A stretch of 64,000 nucleotides of DNA from positions 95,787 to 159,786 of the forward strand of contig MU130073.1 of the NCBI GenBank assembly GCA_015039465.1. The letters are read 5' to 3'. The stretch's first letter is position 1. Each line of letters starts with the position of its first letter. A program made the position numbers and the translations under genes. The stretch comes from Phlegmacium glaucopus. Its lineage: Eukaryota; Basidiomycota; Agaricomycetes; Agaricales; Cortinariaceae. The notes beneath the pieces are model-generated. The model saw nothing but the letters and a program-made list of their open reading frames with translations, searched no databases and was not told the DNA's origin. Positions 45,805 through 55,894 of this stretch are shown one piece after another.

Positions 45805-47408
45805 TCAAAGGACAAAAAGTGCTCCAAGCATGGAGCATACGATGGCTGAACCGATGGTGAAAATGGTACGTTCCCATTGGTCCGTAAAAGTAGAACGAGA
45901 CGCAGACGAGCTTGAAGTTGAAGTTGAACCATTCGCACCAGTCGTTGAACTTGGCGGGCGCGTAACGCCAGACGTGCTCTGTAAGGAGGTCGAGGTGACG
46001 GTGGCAAGTGAAAGTGATATATTTTCACTTACGCCGGTTGATGTCTTAGAACTAGTACCCGTGTTACTTGCCGCTGGAGGCATAAAACTTGTGCCAGAGA
46101 TGAAGAAGCCGTTGCCAATCGTGGACAACGTAGTGCATGACGAAGACGAAGGGCGCGGGTGAGGTGGTGGCGTCGCAGGTTGGCCTTGGAAAAATGTCGA
46201 ACCACCATACACCCCCATCGGCTATTCAATAAAATTGGTTTAGCTCTCGGTTGACAAGGGTGAGAATAGGAGAGAGAACCTCGCCACTGTCGCCTTGACA
46301 CGATTCGAATCCAGGATCATAGCTCGCCGGCATGTTCCATTCGCAACCCATAACATCGTATATATGCTGGCAGAACGTTGGGGCGAGAGGTCCAGGTTTG
46401 CACGCACGGAAGCAGAACTGGTCAACACCGATAAAGTTCTGGGGAAGTGGTAAAATAAAATATCGAGTTATCCGACATAGATTTAGTTGCTTAATTGACC
46501 TACCGTCCATTCATGAATCTGCTGAACTTGTCCAAAAGCAGAAGAGAAAACTAAACCGCCAATAGGGTTTCCTGGCGGCATATTTCTGTCAGGGGGAAAC
46601 GTGAACATATCAAGAGGTATTGTTACCGTTTCCGTCAGCGCCATGAGGATCAAGCTGGACAGGAATTAGAAAAATTGGGGTTTTATAGACCAAAAAAAGC
46701 AAAGCTTACTTCTCCCTGTTGAATAGGTCGAATCAGTCATGACGTTATTATGGCTAGGTTTGGGACTTACTCCTCCGTCTCCTGCTGGGATATTGATTAA
46801 TTGGAGGTTGCCGATGCCTTGAAAAAGACCAAAGTGAGAAGAATCGAATATAAAGGGCCCAGCCAATCATACCAGTAACTTGGACAAAGTCAGGTGTTTG
46901 CACAAAATGAGCGCCCGTGATTGCACCATCAGGAATCAGACGGGCACCGGTGCCGTTCTAGCACGAATTGATGAGTATCCCATTTACATATGGATATGGG
47001 CTCACTTGGGTGCACCAAGCAACTTCGATTCGCTAAATAGTAAAATCGATGGTCAATATATGAAGCTATTCTTCAAACAAAGGATCAATCATTGACCTCG
47101 GTGTTTCCGATGACCGAACCAGGACCTGGATCTGGAGGTGCAAAGACACAAAAGTCGGTCACAGAGTTAACTTTTGGTAAACATTCGTCAGTGTATATGT
47201 GGAAGATTCAAATTTGAACTAACTCACTATAGGCGTTTTGGCAATTGGAAGTCTGGTTCGCAGCTGTCCCGCACTGGTTAGTGCCTGTTTGACCGTTTTC
47301 TGTCGTTGGCGGCACGTTGGAGGGAAGATAGGTAGCACTATATTGTGCATTTATGCTCCTGCTTACCAAAAACGAGAACAAAATGAGGGTCAAACGAGAA
47401 AGTGCCAT
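45805..47408 (-). CDS. Secreted macrofage-activating-glycoprotein-like protein
   Basis: Ten exons in phase: 47408-47228, 47170-47097, 47032-47006, 46957-46873, 46817-46771, 46715-46710, 46654-46627, 46571-46504, 46438-46280, 46221-45805; 363 residues. A signal peptide (MALSRLTLILFSFLVSRSINA) is followed by the family core: NQCGTAANQTSNCQNAY, DFCVFAPPDPGPGSVIGNTE, ARLIPDGAITGAHFVQTPDF, ELDPHGADGNGNPIGGLVFS, ACKPGPLAPTFCQHIYDVMG and CEWNMP. A Ser/Thr-rich tail ends in a hydrophobic helix (IFTIGSAIVCSMLGALFVL), consistent with a GPI anchor. Known in agarics as 'macrofage activating glycoprotein' homologues; the molecular role is unknown. Exon 6 is only 6 nt (GGAGAA) yet supplies the conserved Gly-Glu before LDPHG. 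Confidence 0.9.
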
Positions 47409-48722
47409 TGCCACCCCGGATTAATGAAAACCTTGGAGGTTATAATGAAGATTGCGGTGCATTCAACTTGACAAGCGTGCGGATTGAAACTGACCATACT
47501 GGTGGAAGGCACATGATCGACGATCCCTGATGATGCCGGAGAATTCCGGAATACCGCTGCAGGATGAACTCATACTCTAGTGTATCTACCTACGGCAAAT
47601 GTATGCGTAATGAAACAATGGAGCCAAACGGGAGAGATATATAAATCACACGATTGGAGTTCTTGAACCTTACGTGCGCTGCGAGTTGAACTTTCACAAC
47701 TGCTGGATACCCATAAGGGGAAAAGGAGTCTGAGCAAGGAACCACAATACAACCTTGGAAAGTGACTTCTAGAAGGCCTAAAGTGGGTGGTTAACATCTG
47801 TAGCCAATATTGGGCAAAGCTTAAGAATCTAAACACGGGGCCACCAGGGCCACCGGCATCATGTCTTTTCTTCCGGCTGCACGTCTTGTGCACCCGAAAT
47901 TTTCTACCGCAGTTTCAGCGAGAAATTTTTAAATATGATACCACGCCTCGAGGCAAATTTCACCGCAGGAGAGAAAGTCTTCAATATTCATTAATTTAAG
48001 GAAAAATCTGTACATACTTGAAATGCGGCTGTGGCTGTGCATGCGGGAAGTTTGGGATTCCGCGTCATTCAGCGCTAATTTTGCAATAGCTATGGTGATG
48101 TAGAAGACGGATTCGAAGGTTTCGGGCTTTTCCAGGCAGATAACTCAAAACCTGAGATTTGAGCTTTACATGGATGCAGACACATCACAACTGACGACAG
48201 ATTCAACGGCTTTCTTCTGCCAAATGACACAAATTCATAGGAGACCGAAAAAAAAGGTGGTGTGACTGTCCCTCGTGCCCACATGCCCAATAATCAATTG
48301 AATCGCTTTATTATCACACAAGGGTAAAGCTAACACAGGTACAAGAGTGCTTGTGAAATCAAAATAATCAACCAAATGAACTTTTTCAGCAAGGGTTGCT
48401 ATGGTTTTCGCGGTTGTAAGATGTTCCTAGACAATGTACGTCAATCTACCGATGCTCGTGTATAAACCGCTCCCTGACAATCACGAAACCACATGTCCAA
48501 CGGTGCCGTCGGTGTGCCTTCTGTTTGTCTTGTGCCCTTTGAATCCGAGTCAAACGGGTTGAGATCATTGTTACAAGTTCAAGTCAAGTCTTTGGTGGCG
48601 GAGCATTGGTCTAGAACTTTGTGTGTTGTATCACTGGCACAGGGACGGATCCCAATGGGTTTATCAACTTCTCCTATACGATCATAGTGTAACTGCTACT
48701 TTTGGCTCAATACTCCGATCCT
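47409..48722. other. Intergenic, no gene recognised
   Basis: About 1.3 kb between divergent genes with frames under 108 codons and no recognisable motif. Confidence 0.4.
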
Positions 48723-48730
48723 TATAAATA
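48723..48730 (+). promoter_or_regulatory. TATA box of the P450 gene
   Basis: TATAAATA about 70 bp upstream of the ATG at 48794. An earlier in-frame ATG at 48743 lies only 13 bp past the box, so it is unlikely to be in the mRNA; this decides the start at 48794. Confidence 0.6.
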
Positions 48731-48793
48731 TTTCAGCCTTATATGTCCACTCTTTGCCTAACTCCCTTTTGTTCCCCCAGCATCGGGTTCAAA

Positions 48794-50765
48794 ATGCTAG
48801 GCGTCATCAACCTCATACTCCAGCACCTTAGTCTACAGAGTGTAATCCTCTTGGGACTTGCTTCTGTCGTCCTTGTCCATGTTATACCTTACCTATGGGA
48901 TCCCCACCGTATTCGCAAATATCCTGGCCCATTCTTTGCAAAGTTCACGGATGCTTGGTTAGGCTTGGTATGCAAGAATGGCCATCGCTCCGAAATCGTC
49001 CATGAGATACATTTGAAACATGGTGTGTGAAGCTGTTCATGATGGCTAACACATGAAAGTTTAACACGTTCACCCCCCCAACTTTCTTTCCTAATACGTG
49101 TAGGGCCATTCGTCCGGCTTGCTCCCAACCATATTTCTATTGCCGATCCTGATGCCCTCTCCACCGTCTATGCTCATGGAAATGGGGCGCTGAAATCAGA
49201 GTTCTACGATGCTTTCGTGTCCATTGGCCGTGGAGTGTTCAATACTCGTGACCGAAATGAACATACCCGGAAACGCAAAATAGTCTCACACATATTTTCT
49301 CAAAAGAGCGTTGTCGAATTTGAACCTCATGTTCGGCTTTACGTCGGCATGTTAATTCAACAATGGGATCGACTATATGCTTTGGCAGTTGAAGGGTTAT
49401 CAGGGTCAGAGGGTGAAGGCGGCTGGAAAGGTGAAGGCGGCTGGAAAGGTGAAGGTGGCAGACTGTGGCTCGATTGCTTACCTTGTGAGGCTATCTTTTA
49501 AAGACCGGAGGGAAAATCTAATTGAACACGTGTCGCAGGGGCAAACTATCTTGCTTTTGACATCGTGGGCGACCTTGCTTTCGGCGCGCCCTTTGGAATG
49601 ATCAAAGCTGCGAAAGATTCGGCTTTGGTTCCAAAGGACCAAGAAAATGCAATGAAAAGTTATGGTAGCGGGAAATCTGTCGACGTCGTCGAAATTCCTG
49701 CGGTTCAGATCCTCAATGGACGTGGAGAGTACTCCATGTCTATGGGTGTTCTTCCGGCTTGGTGGCGTCCCTATGTTCGCCTTCTTCCATGGTACAGCAA
49801 AGGTCAGAAAGATGTCAAAACTTTGGCCGGTATTGCTATAATGGCCGTTGCAAAACGTCTTGCAACCTCCACGGACAGGGTTGATCTTTTGAGTAAACTG
49901 CAAGAGGGTCGCGACGGTGACGGGAACCCCATGGGCAAAGCGGAATTAACCGCAGAAGCCCTCACGTTATTAATTGCTGGTTCCGACACTACATCCAAGT
50001 AAGTGAATAATTTTAACCCTGCACTGGCAGTTGATTATCATCTAAACTCTTTGCAACACTAGCTCAACGTGTGCTATCATATACTATCTTGCTGCCAACC
50101 CTCAAACTCAACTGAAACTACAAAAAGAACTGGATGAACAACTTGGAACGGAAGACGAGACTGTTTCGAATGGTCAACAAGTCAAACGATTACCATATCT
50201 CGACGCATGTATAAACGAAGCTTTACGTTTACATTCAACTTCTGCACTTGGCTTACCACGAGTTGTCCCCGAAGGAGGTTTAACTATCATCGATCAATAT
50301 TTCCCTGCAGGCACTATTGTCAGTGTTCCAAGCTACACAATTCATCGCGACAAGACGATCTGGGGTGAAGATATCGAAACCTTTCGACCTGAGCGGTGGT
50401 TTGAACGTAATCAAGCTGATATTCAAAAAACCTTCAATCCTTTCTCTATTGGCCCAAGGTAAGTGTGACCACAATCGAAAAATTCCTGATTAACCCGTTT
50501 ACCAATTCTTAGAGCTTGTGTTGGTCGTAACCTGGCATTCCTGGAACTTCAGATTATCATTGCTTCCCTCTTGCGAAGATATCATTTCGTCCTTGAGAAA
50601 GCAGACCAAACGGTTATTTATATCCTTCCTTCAGTTCTATTTCCCACTGTCCGCTGATAAGGTTTTTTTTTCTAGCTTGAGACCCGAGAAGGCTTCCTTC
50701 GCAAACCCCTCGCGTGCAGAGTTGGTATTAAGCGTCGCGATGTGTTATCTGCTGTTGGCCGGTAA
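48794..50765 (+). CDS. Cytochrome P450, CYP53-like (benzoate para-hydroxylase type)
   Basis: Six exons in phase: 48794-49022, 49104-49484, 49539-49998, 50063-50458, 50513-50612, 50676-50765; 551 residues. The N-terminal anchor (SVILLGLASVVLVHVIPYLW) is followed by KYPGPFFAKFTDAWLG, the B-C region GPFVRLAPNHISIADPDAL and RKIVSHIFSQKSV. The I-helix is LLIAGSDTTSN, the K-helix EXXR is NEALRLHS, the PERF region ETFRPERWF, and the haem loop FNPFSIGPRACVGRNLA with the ligand Cys. The overall pattern matches fungal benzoate 4-monooxygenases (CYP53), ER enzymes that detoxify benzoate from lignin or plant phenolics. A short Gly/Trp/Lys repeat (GEGGWK, 18-bp unit) expands the loop near residues 200-215. 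Confidence 0.9.
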
Positions 50766-51167
50766 CCTTTCTATTGATTTGCTACATCCCATGGTTGTAT
50801 TTTTTTTTGTTGCTCGAATCTGTTAGGTGGGCTGAAAATGTATGTACTATGTATATCCTTTCACAAAATGCCATTCTGTCGAGATCTTTTTATGAACCCA
50901 CCAGTAATGGAGTAAGAATCTCACACTTATGTGCGATATCGGATATCCGCCATTGGACGCAAGTGCCGTTCTCACATGACTAAAGTTATAAATAGTTGGC
51001 TAGCGGCGTGAGCGCTGAGCAATGACTCGGTCACTGTGCTTACTATTTAGCCGCCATGGGTCTTATCTGACCCGCGTGATGAGAACAGGGGGGGAAAGAA
51101 CAAATTTAGATTTGTTCTTTAGGGAACAGCCTTTCAACAGAACCACAACACACACACAACATTTTCA
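50766..51167. promoter_or_regulatory. Spacer with TATA box
   Basis: TATAAATA at 50987-50994 is the likely core promoter of the membrane-protein gene at 51168. No gene in the interval. Confidence 0.45.
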
Positions 51168-51988
51168 ATGTCACTATCACTGCCTGGCGCTCAACAACCA
51201 GCAACCCAAACGGCCACCGCCGAACCAAACCTCGGTACTGACACCCCCTCGAGTTTTACTCCAATAAAATCCCCACCCCTCGTTCTCGCGTTCTTGGCGA
51301 TCGGCCTCTTCTCCGGCGCTATGATCTTCGTTTTCAGTTGGCGGCGGATTCAACTACGTCGGGGATGGTCGTTCATCACTGTGGTGCCTTTGAATAATAT
51401 GAATGCTAATACTGCTAATCATTCCGACGTCGAATCGCCCATTGTCTATCTCACCCGGCCGAATTTATGGGATTTAACAAGTGAAAGAAGTGGGGATAAG
51501 AAGGGGCCCGAAGTTGATATAAGATGGATTAATTTGATGGTATGCTTGGCATCATTGACGAAGCTTAAGCGGATCTTCATGTCGTAATATGATAGCCTCT
51601 ATCCGCCAAAACAGTGTTGGATTCGCCCATCGTTACTGCTGCTGATAAACCACGGCAACAACAACATTCATTCAACAACATTCTACAACAAAGGATACCC
51701 AATCTGAACCCCTTATCACGGCGGAATCACAGACGACCATCATCAGCATCATCATCATTATCATTGGCACGACTCGACAACGAGAAGAAATCTTCAGTTG
51801 TTGACGACGGAATGAAAACAAAGATGCAAGTGGCGATCACGATTGTGCTGCCTTCACCAGAATACCCTATTCATATTAAAAATCGGAATATTGATAATCA
51901 TCATCGTCATGGAGAGGGGAAGACTATGGACAGACAGAAGATGACTGACTACTGTATCGGCATGTATGAATGTTCATGGCATGAATGA
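51168..51988 (+). CDS. Single-pass membrane protein (paralogue of the gene at 31.4 kb)
   Basis: Two exons in phase: 51168-51539 and 51596-51988; 254 residues. A Thr/Pro-rich N-terminus precedes a membrane segment (PLVLAFLAIGLFSGAMIFVF) and a basic stop (WRRIQLRRGW). The junction reads WINLM then PLSAKTV, matching WSNLM and PLSASI of the gene at 31389-32074. The C-terminal MQVAITIVLPSPEYP and IGMYECSW match IQIAIMIVMP and IGDISLPW there. The second exon is rich in Asn/His/Ser. An acceptor at 51595 rather than the more obvious CAG at 51614 preserves phase and the PLSA match. Function unknown. Confidence 0.75.
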
Positions 51989-52199
51989 CATTGTTATACC
52001 ACACCCGGGTCAGTCACTTGGCTTGTTATTGAAGAAGCAATATAGGGATAGAAAATCCGTGCTTGACGGGTCGAATGTGGGTCGTGGAACGTAAAGGAAC
52101 CAACGATATTTCGGCGGTCGATAATTGGGACCTGGGTATCATGAAGAACTCGGAGTGGGGTATAATTCTGCAGATGAAATTTTTATTTCATCTACAATT

Positions 52200-52715
52200 T
52201 CATTGTGGCCTGCGTAAGGTCAGAATGAAGGTATCATCTTCGTCAGGCGAAGCTGACAATCCAGCGAACAAAGTGTGCTTGAGCAAGCAATCGACTCGCA
52301 GCACACCATTCGCGCGACATTCTTCGCGTTGCATTGATATTCTGCAACGGTCATCGAATATGTGACCAATACGTTCGCGTTGTTTTTCACATATCCGATC
52401 CCATTCGTCTTGTATGATCCGACGATTGATAACAGAGTGGATGGCACACAGAACATCACCAACGGTGACGCCCTCCAGTCGTTGAACTTTGATGGGCCAT
52501 GCCTTTGGAAAAACGTCGCATATGATGTGGAAGATGCGGCGTGGTGGGGTAGTCGCATGTTGTGATAGATCACTAGGGGAGAGTGGTTTGTCGGGATTTT
52601 CTATGTAAAGCGCGGATTCGGGTGGTTCGCGTAGATCCCAAAGAATGCAGCAATGCCCCTCCCCAACGCGATGCTGGGAATACTTGAGCAACGGATTAAG
52701 GAGTTTAGAGTCCAT
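52200..52715 (-). CDS. DUF6699-like protein
   Basis: An intron-less frame of about 171 residues from ATG 52715 (MDSKLLNPLLKYSQHR); it is open upstream to 52778. The opening LNPLL, CCILWDLREPPESALY, and the middle block FPKAWPIKVQRLEGVTVGDV with LCAIHSVINRRI are the pattern of the small basidiomycete DUF6699 family, single-domain proteins of unknown role that are multicopy in mushrooms. No signal peptide in the chosen form. Confidence 0.7.
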   Translation of the reverse strand: MDSKLLNPLLKYSQHRVGEGHCCILWDLREPPESALYIENPDKPLSPSDLSQHATTPPRRIFHIICDVFPKAWPIKVQRLEGVTVGDVLCAIHSVINRRIIQDEWDRICEKQRERIGHIFDDRCRISMQREECRANGVLRVDCLLKHTLFAGLSASPDEDDTFILTLRRPQ

Positions 52716-52778
52716 AACTGTGATAGCAAGGGGAGTAAAAAATGAGACGTTCGTGATTGTGGCCGCAGTGAATAACAA

Positions 52779-53726
52779 AGTTGGTGGGGGTCATGACATG
52801 GACAGGAGACCCTGTAAGACGAGTGCCATCGGTTTATATACCCCCGACTACGAGGGTGGATAGCATAGAGGGACTCCGAGGGGGATATCCTCCAAGCGAC
52901 AAACAAATATGAGTGGGCGGGATGACTCTTATTGACAACGGGGCTTGCAGGTATGACGTCAAACCTTGATCTGATAGCCAATTAAGCCAGGATTAGCCAT
53001 TGTGGAGGGTGTGCCGGCAGAAAACAACAAGCCACAGGAATAAGGGACGAGGAGCACCTGAGCTATGGCCGTGGGTTGGTGACATGTTCCGTGGTCTCGG
53101 GAACACTGCATTTTACAACAAGCTGCGGATACAACACTCCGGACCACATTAGGAAAGACGAAATACACGTGTCGTAGCGTTGAAAGGAGTTCTTTAGAGA
53201 ACTACTTGGGTTCTCTTGCATTGTGAGTCAAGAGGCGACTTCACGACAAATATCTGATTAAAGCTTTTCTTTTTTTGCTTCCATTCCAGCTACTGGGACT
53301 CACATGCAGTGCCGTACTGAGACTAGAATGCATGATTACGATGGCTCTCTTGCAGCTTTATAAACACTCTGAATAATCTTGAGTCTTGAATAATGGGAGG
53401 GATCGGCACTGACATATGTCATCTTTTGGATTTTCTCTACAATCTCGGCGTTTGACCTCCCGAATGAATGGCATGCAAATCAAGACAGAAACATTATGAC
53501 AGGGGCTGAAGTTTGACGTTGGAATCAAGGTTTGTTTGAACCCACCAGGCGCGTTGCAGGCGCGTGTCTACCATTGGTTGCTTGGATGCTGACGTAAGAT
53601 GCATAGGATTGTTGTTGTTTGTCCTGTCGTTGTCAGTTTCTCCTGAACACAGGCGTCTTTGTGGCATTGCGTGCTCATTGCTCATTTCGCACCAGAACCT
53701 GTTCAAAGTTCAGTCCGGAGATTAAG
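52779..53726. other. Intergenic, no gene recognised
   Basis: About 950 bp between divergent genes with no coding signature. Confidence 0.4.
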
Positions 53727-54370
53727 ATGGCAACGTATACGCCTGCTGCGGACATTCATCGACCAAAGAATGGTTACCCAGCCGACAAACATACACAACA
53801 TTCTCGCTCTCGACTGCCTGTAATCCCAGATCTACGTTTCGAATACAGTTACCTACGGAGTATTCGACCTTACATTCAAATTGAAAGGTCGACTTCAGCT
53901 TCAGTATCTACGGGTGTGCAACCCGTTGATTCGGCTCTTGAAGATCAGGAATATGAGAGGATAAATATACCTGGTGATGAGAAGGAGACGGAAGGAAACG
54001 CCAGAACCTTGATTCTTACTTCCGAAATCGTCCATGTTCAATGGAGAAAAGTCATCTGGATAACATTACGCGACCAAGTTATCAGCCCACTATTACAAGG
54101 GTCATTGTGGTAAGTTTTTTTTGTCAAACCCTTGGTCTTATGTTTCGATGACGCATTTCGGACAGGGCACTTGCTAGTTACTATATTACGCCATTTTCAG
54201 CACAGCTTGGTTCTAAAATGGGCGCATTTGCACATGATCATATCCCAACGAAGGAAGGCTCTGGTGTCGGATGGTTACGTCGTTGGGCAAAGAATTTGGG
54301 TCTGTCGAGAAGTGATGGCGACAATAGCTATCAAACACAGCAAAGAAGGACAACTCTAGGGTTGCTCTAG
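53727..54370 (+). CDS. DUF1770-like fungal protein
   Basis: Two exons in phase: 53727-54109 and 54166-54370; 195 residues. Chosen start ATG 53727 (MATYTPAADIH); the frame is open further upstream. The core is PDLRFEYSYLRSIRPYI, an acidic middle, then VIWITLRDQVISPLLQGSLW across the splice, continuing ALASYYITPFSAQLGSKMGA. The 'PDLRFE.SYL' and 'RDQ...PL.QG.LW' motifs are those I associate with fungal DUF1770 proteins. One moderately hydrophobic helix near the C-terminus may contact membranes. Function unknown. Confidence 0.72.
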
Positions 54371-54886
54371 ATTTATAAAATCACGAGACGGTTATCGTTG
54401 GGATTTCAGAAAAGGAGAAAGACAAGAGGTTGCCGAAATGATTTACTTTCCATGCAGAGGATCGCATATTCCAAACTATAGGGTGGCTTGACTTATGAAC
54501 TGCGCCCATGCGCCCAGGAAGGTGATCATCGATCTAGGTTTAGATTGAGAACAGCAGGATAAGAGAATAGAAGCAGGAGAGATGACAGTTACACGGTGTT
54601 TGATAATTCGTATTACATGTTTACCAAGGCATCATATCTTGATGGAATTCCATCTACATCAATCACTGCGCAACCCAAAGACCGTCTTCACCAACATCTT
54701 GATGACGGGTCGGATCCGACCCAGCTATTTTGAGGAAAAAATTAGGGTCCTTTAACGATCCTTGTATTATAAATATATAGAAGCAAGAGTCATAGTGGAG
54801 ATGGCAGACCTGACCGTGAAGGAGTGTGATTGTGTAAAAGAAGTACCATAAATTATACATAGTCCTTGTCCTGGTCTGCCCACATT
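54371..54886. other. Convergent 3' spacer
   Basis: Between the convergent DUF1770-like and PIG-L genes; no gene recognised. Confidence 0.4.
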
Positions 54887-55849
54887 TTATGCTTTCATTT
54901 CAACCCAGGCATTGACCCACATGTACTTGGAAAACGCAACGTAAAGCCAACGAAACCAAACGAGCTGGCTCCTGTGTGCTTGCATTGCTTGGAGCGCTCT
55001 CAAATATTCCCAATACCCCGATATGAAGAGCGGCAGTGACTGAGCGGTGTGGGTCTTGTTTGCCGCAAGTTCAGGGTAGAACGTGGGAAAGATATTCATG
55101 ACGAAGGGTTCCAGTTTTTGAATGACCAGGAAACTGTAGATGACTACCTTCCCTATAAGTGGCCCCAGGATGCTGATATATTTTGCGGCGAGAGGTACGG
55201 TCACCAATGTGAATAGCCGTGGAGGATTGGAAGATGTTTGAGATAGTGTTTTTATGAGCGTTTGAGCACCGAAGGGTAATGATTTGTGGTTTGGGTGTGA
55301 GGATACACCTTCAGGATCGAATGTAAGTATCTATTTAGTGTTAAAATGATGGGGGGTGAGCATAACGATCTAACAAAGATCACCGTATTAATGTTCCAAT
55401 TCAAAACAAAAGGTTTGATGACATCCGCAATGATGCTCGCGTCCCAAAGCATTGTGATATTGTCCTGTAATTCACTGTGATACTTGAGTTAGGAAGCTAT
55501 CGAAGGAAATTAATTGCAAAAGATCGACCTACGGATGGTCGACTATCCATTGTTTATTGTGATCTATTCCAAGAATGCTGAGGCTATTTCTAAGCTCTCC
55601 TTTTCTTGTTTCTCCGAGCCCATCTGCGTTTCCAGAAGAGAGACACAAGTGAAACAAATTAAGAGAGGTCTTTCTAGTCAAAGACAAGATAGTTGGTGCG
55701 AAAAACATGGTTTCATCGTCGGGATGGGCAGTGACTAGGAGAATATTTTGGGATTTAATTGCCAATTCTGTTGTATTGAAAAGTTCATTTGAATTGAAGA
55801 GGGAAGCTAAGATTATTGAAAGAACCAGAATGTAAACAGAAGAAGACAT
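54887..55849 (-). CDS. GPI12: N-acetylglucosaminyl-phosphatidylinositol de-N-acetylase (PIG-L)
   Basis: Three exons in phase: 55849-55533, 55474-55384, 55330-54887; 283 residues. An N-terminal membrane anchor (YILVLSIILASLFN) precedes the zinc-binding motif LLVTAHPDDETMFFAPTI, then LCLSSGNADGLGETRKGEL, and the second metal motif TFDPEGVSSHPNHKSL. These are the three hallmark blocks of PIG-L/GPI12, the second step of GPI-anchor synthesis on the cytoplasmic face of the ER, which removes acetyl from GlcNAc-PI. The start codon is the first ATG after the promoter; it lies only 45 bp from the start of the divergent RNA-binding protein gene. Confidence 0.95.
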
Positions 55850-55894
55850 TACAATTCTCACACACACAACTTTTTTTCCTTTAAGACCACAACA
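55850..55894. promoter_or_regulatory. 45-bp divergent start-codon interval
   Basis: PIG-L (minus) and the RBM26/27-like gene (plus) have start codons 45 bp apart. Their 5' untranslated regions or promoters must overlap the neighbouring transcript. The interval contains a CACACACA run and a T-rich tract. Confidence 0.5.

Noticed and set aside
46561..46626. Frameshift in the MAG-like gene at exon 7/8
   Set aside because: Using the CAG acceptor at 46572 instead of the one further upstream restores phase and gives the family sequence GNGNPIGG.
48743..48793. Upstream start of the P450 gene at 48743
   Set aside because: It lies 13 bp after the TATA box, so it is unlikely to be transcribed; the ATG at 48794 directly precedes the membrane anchor.
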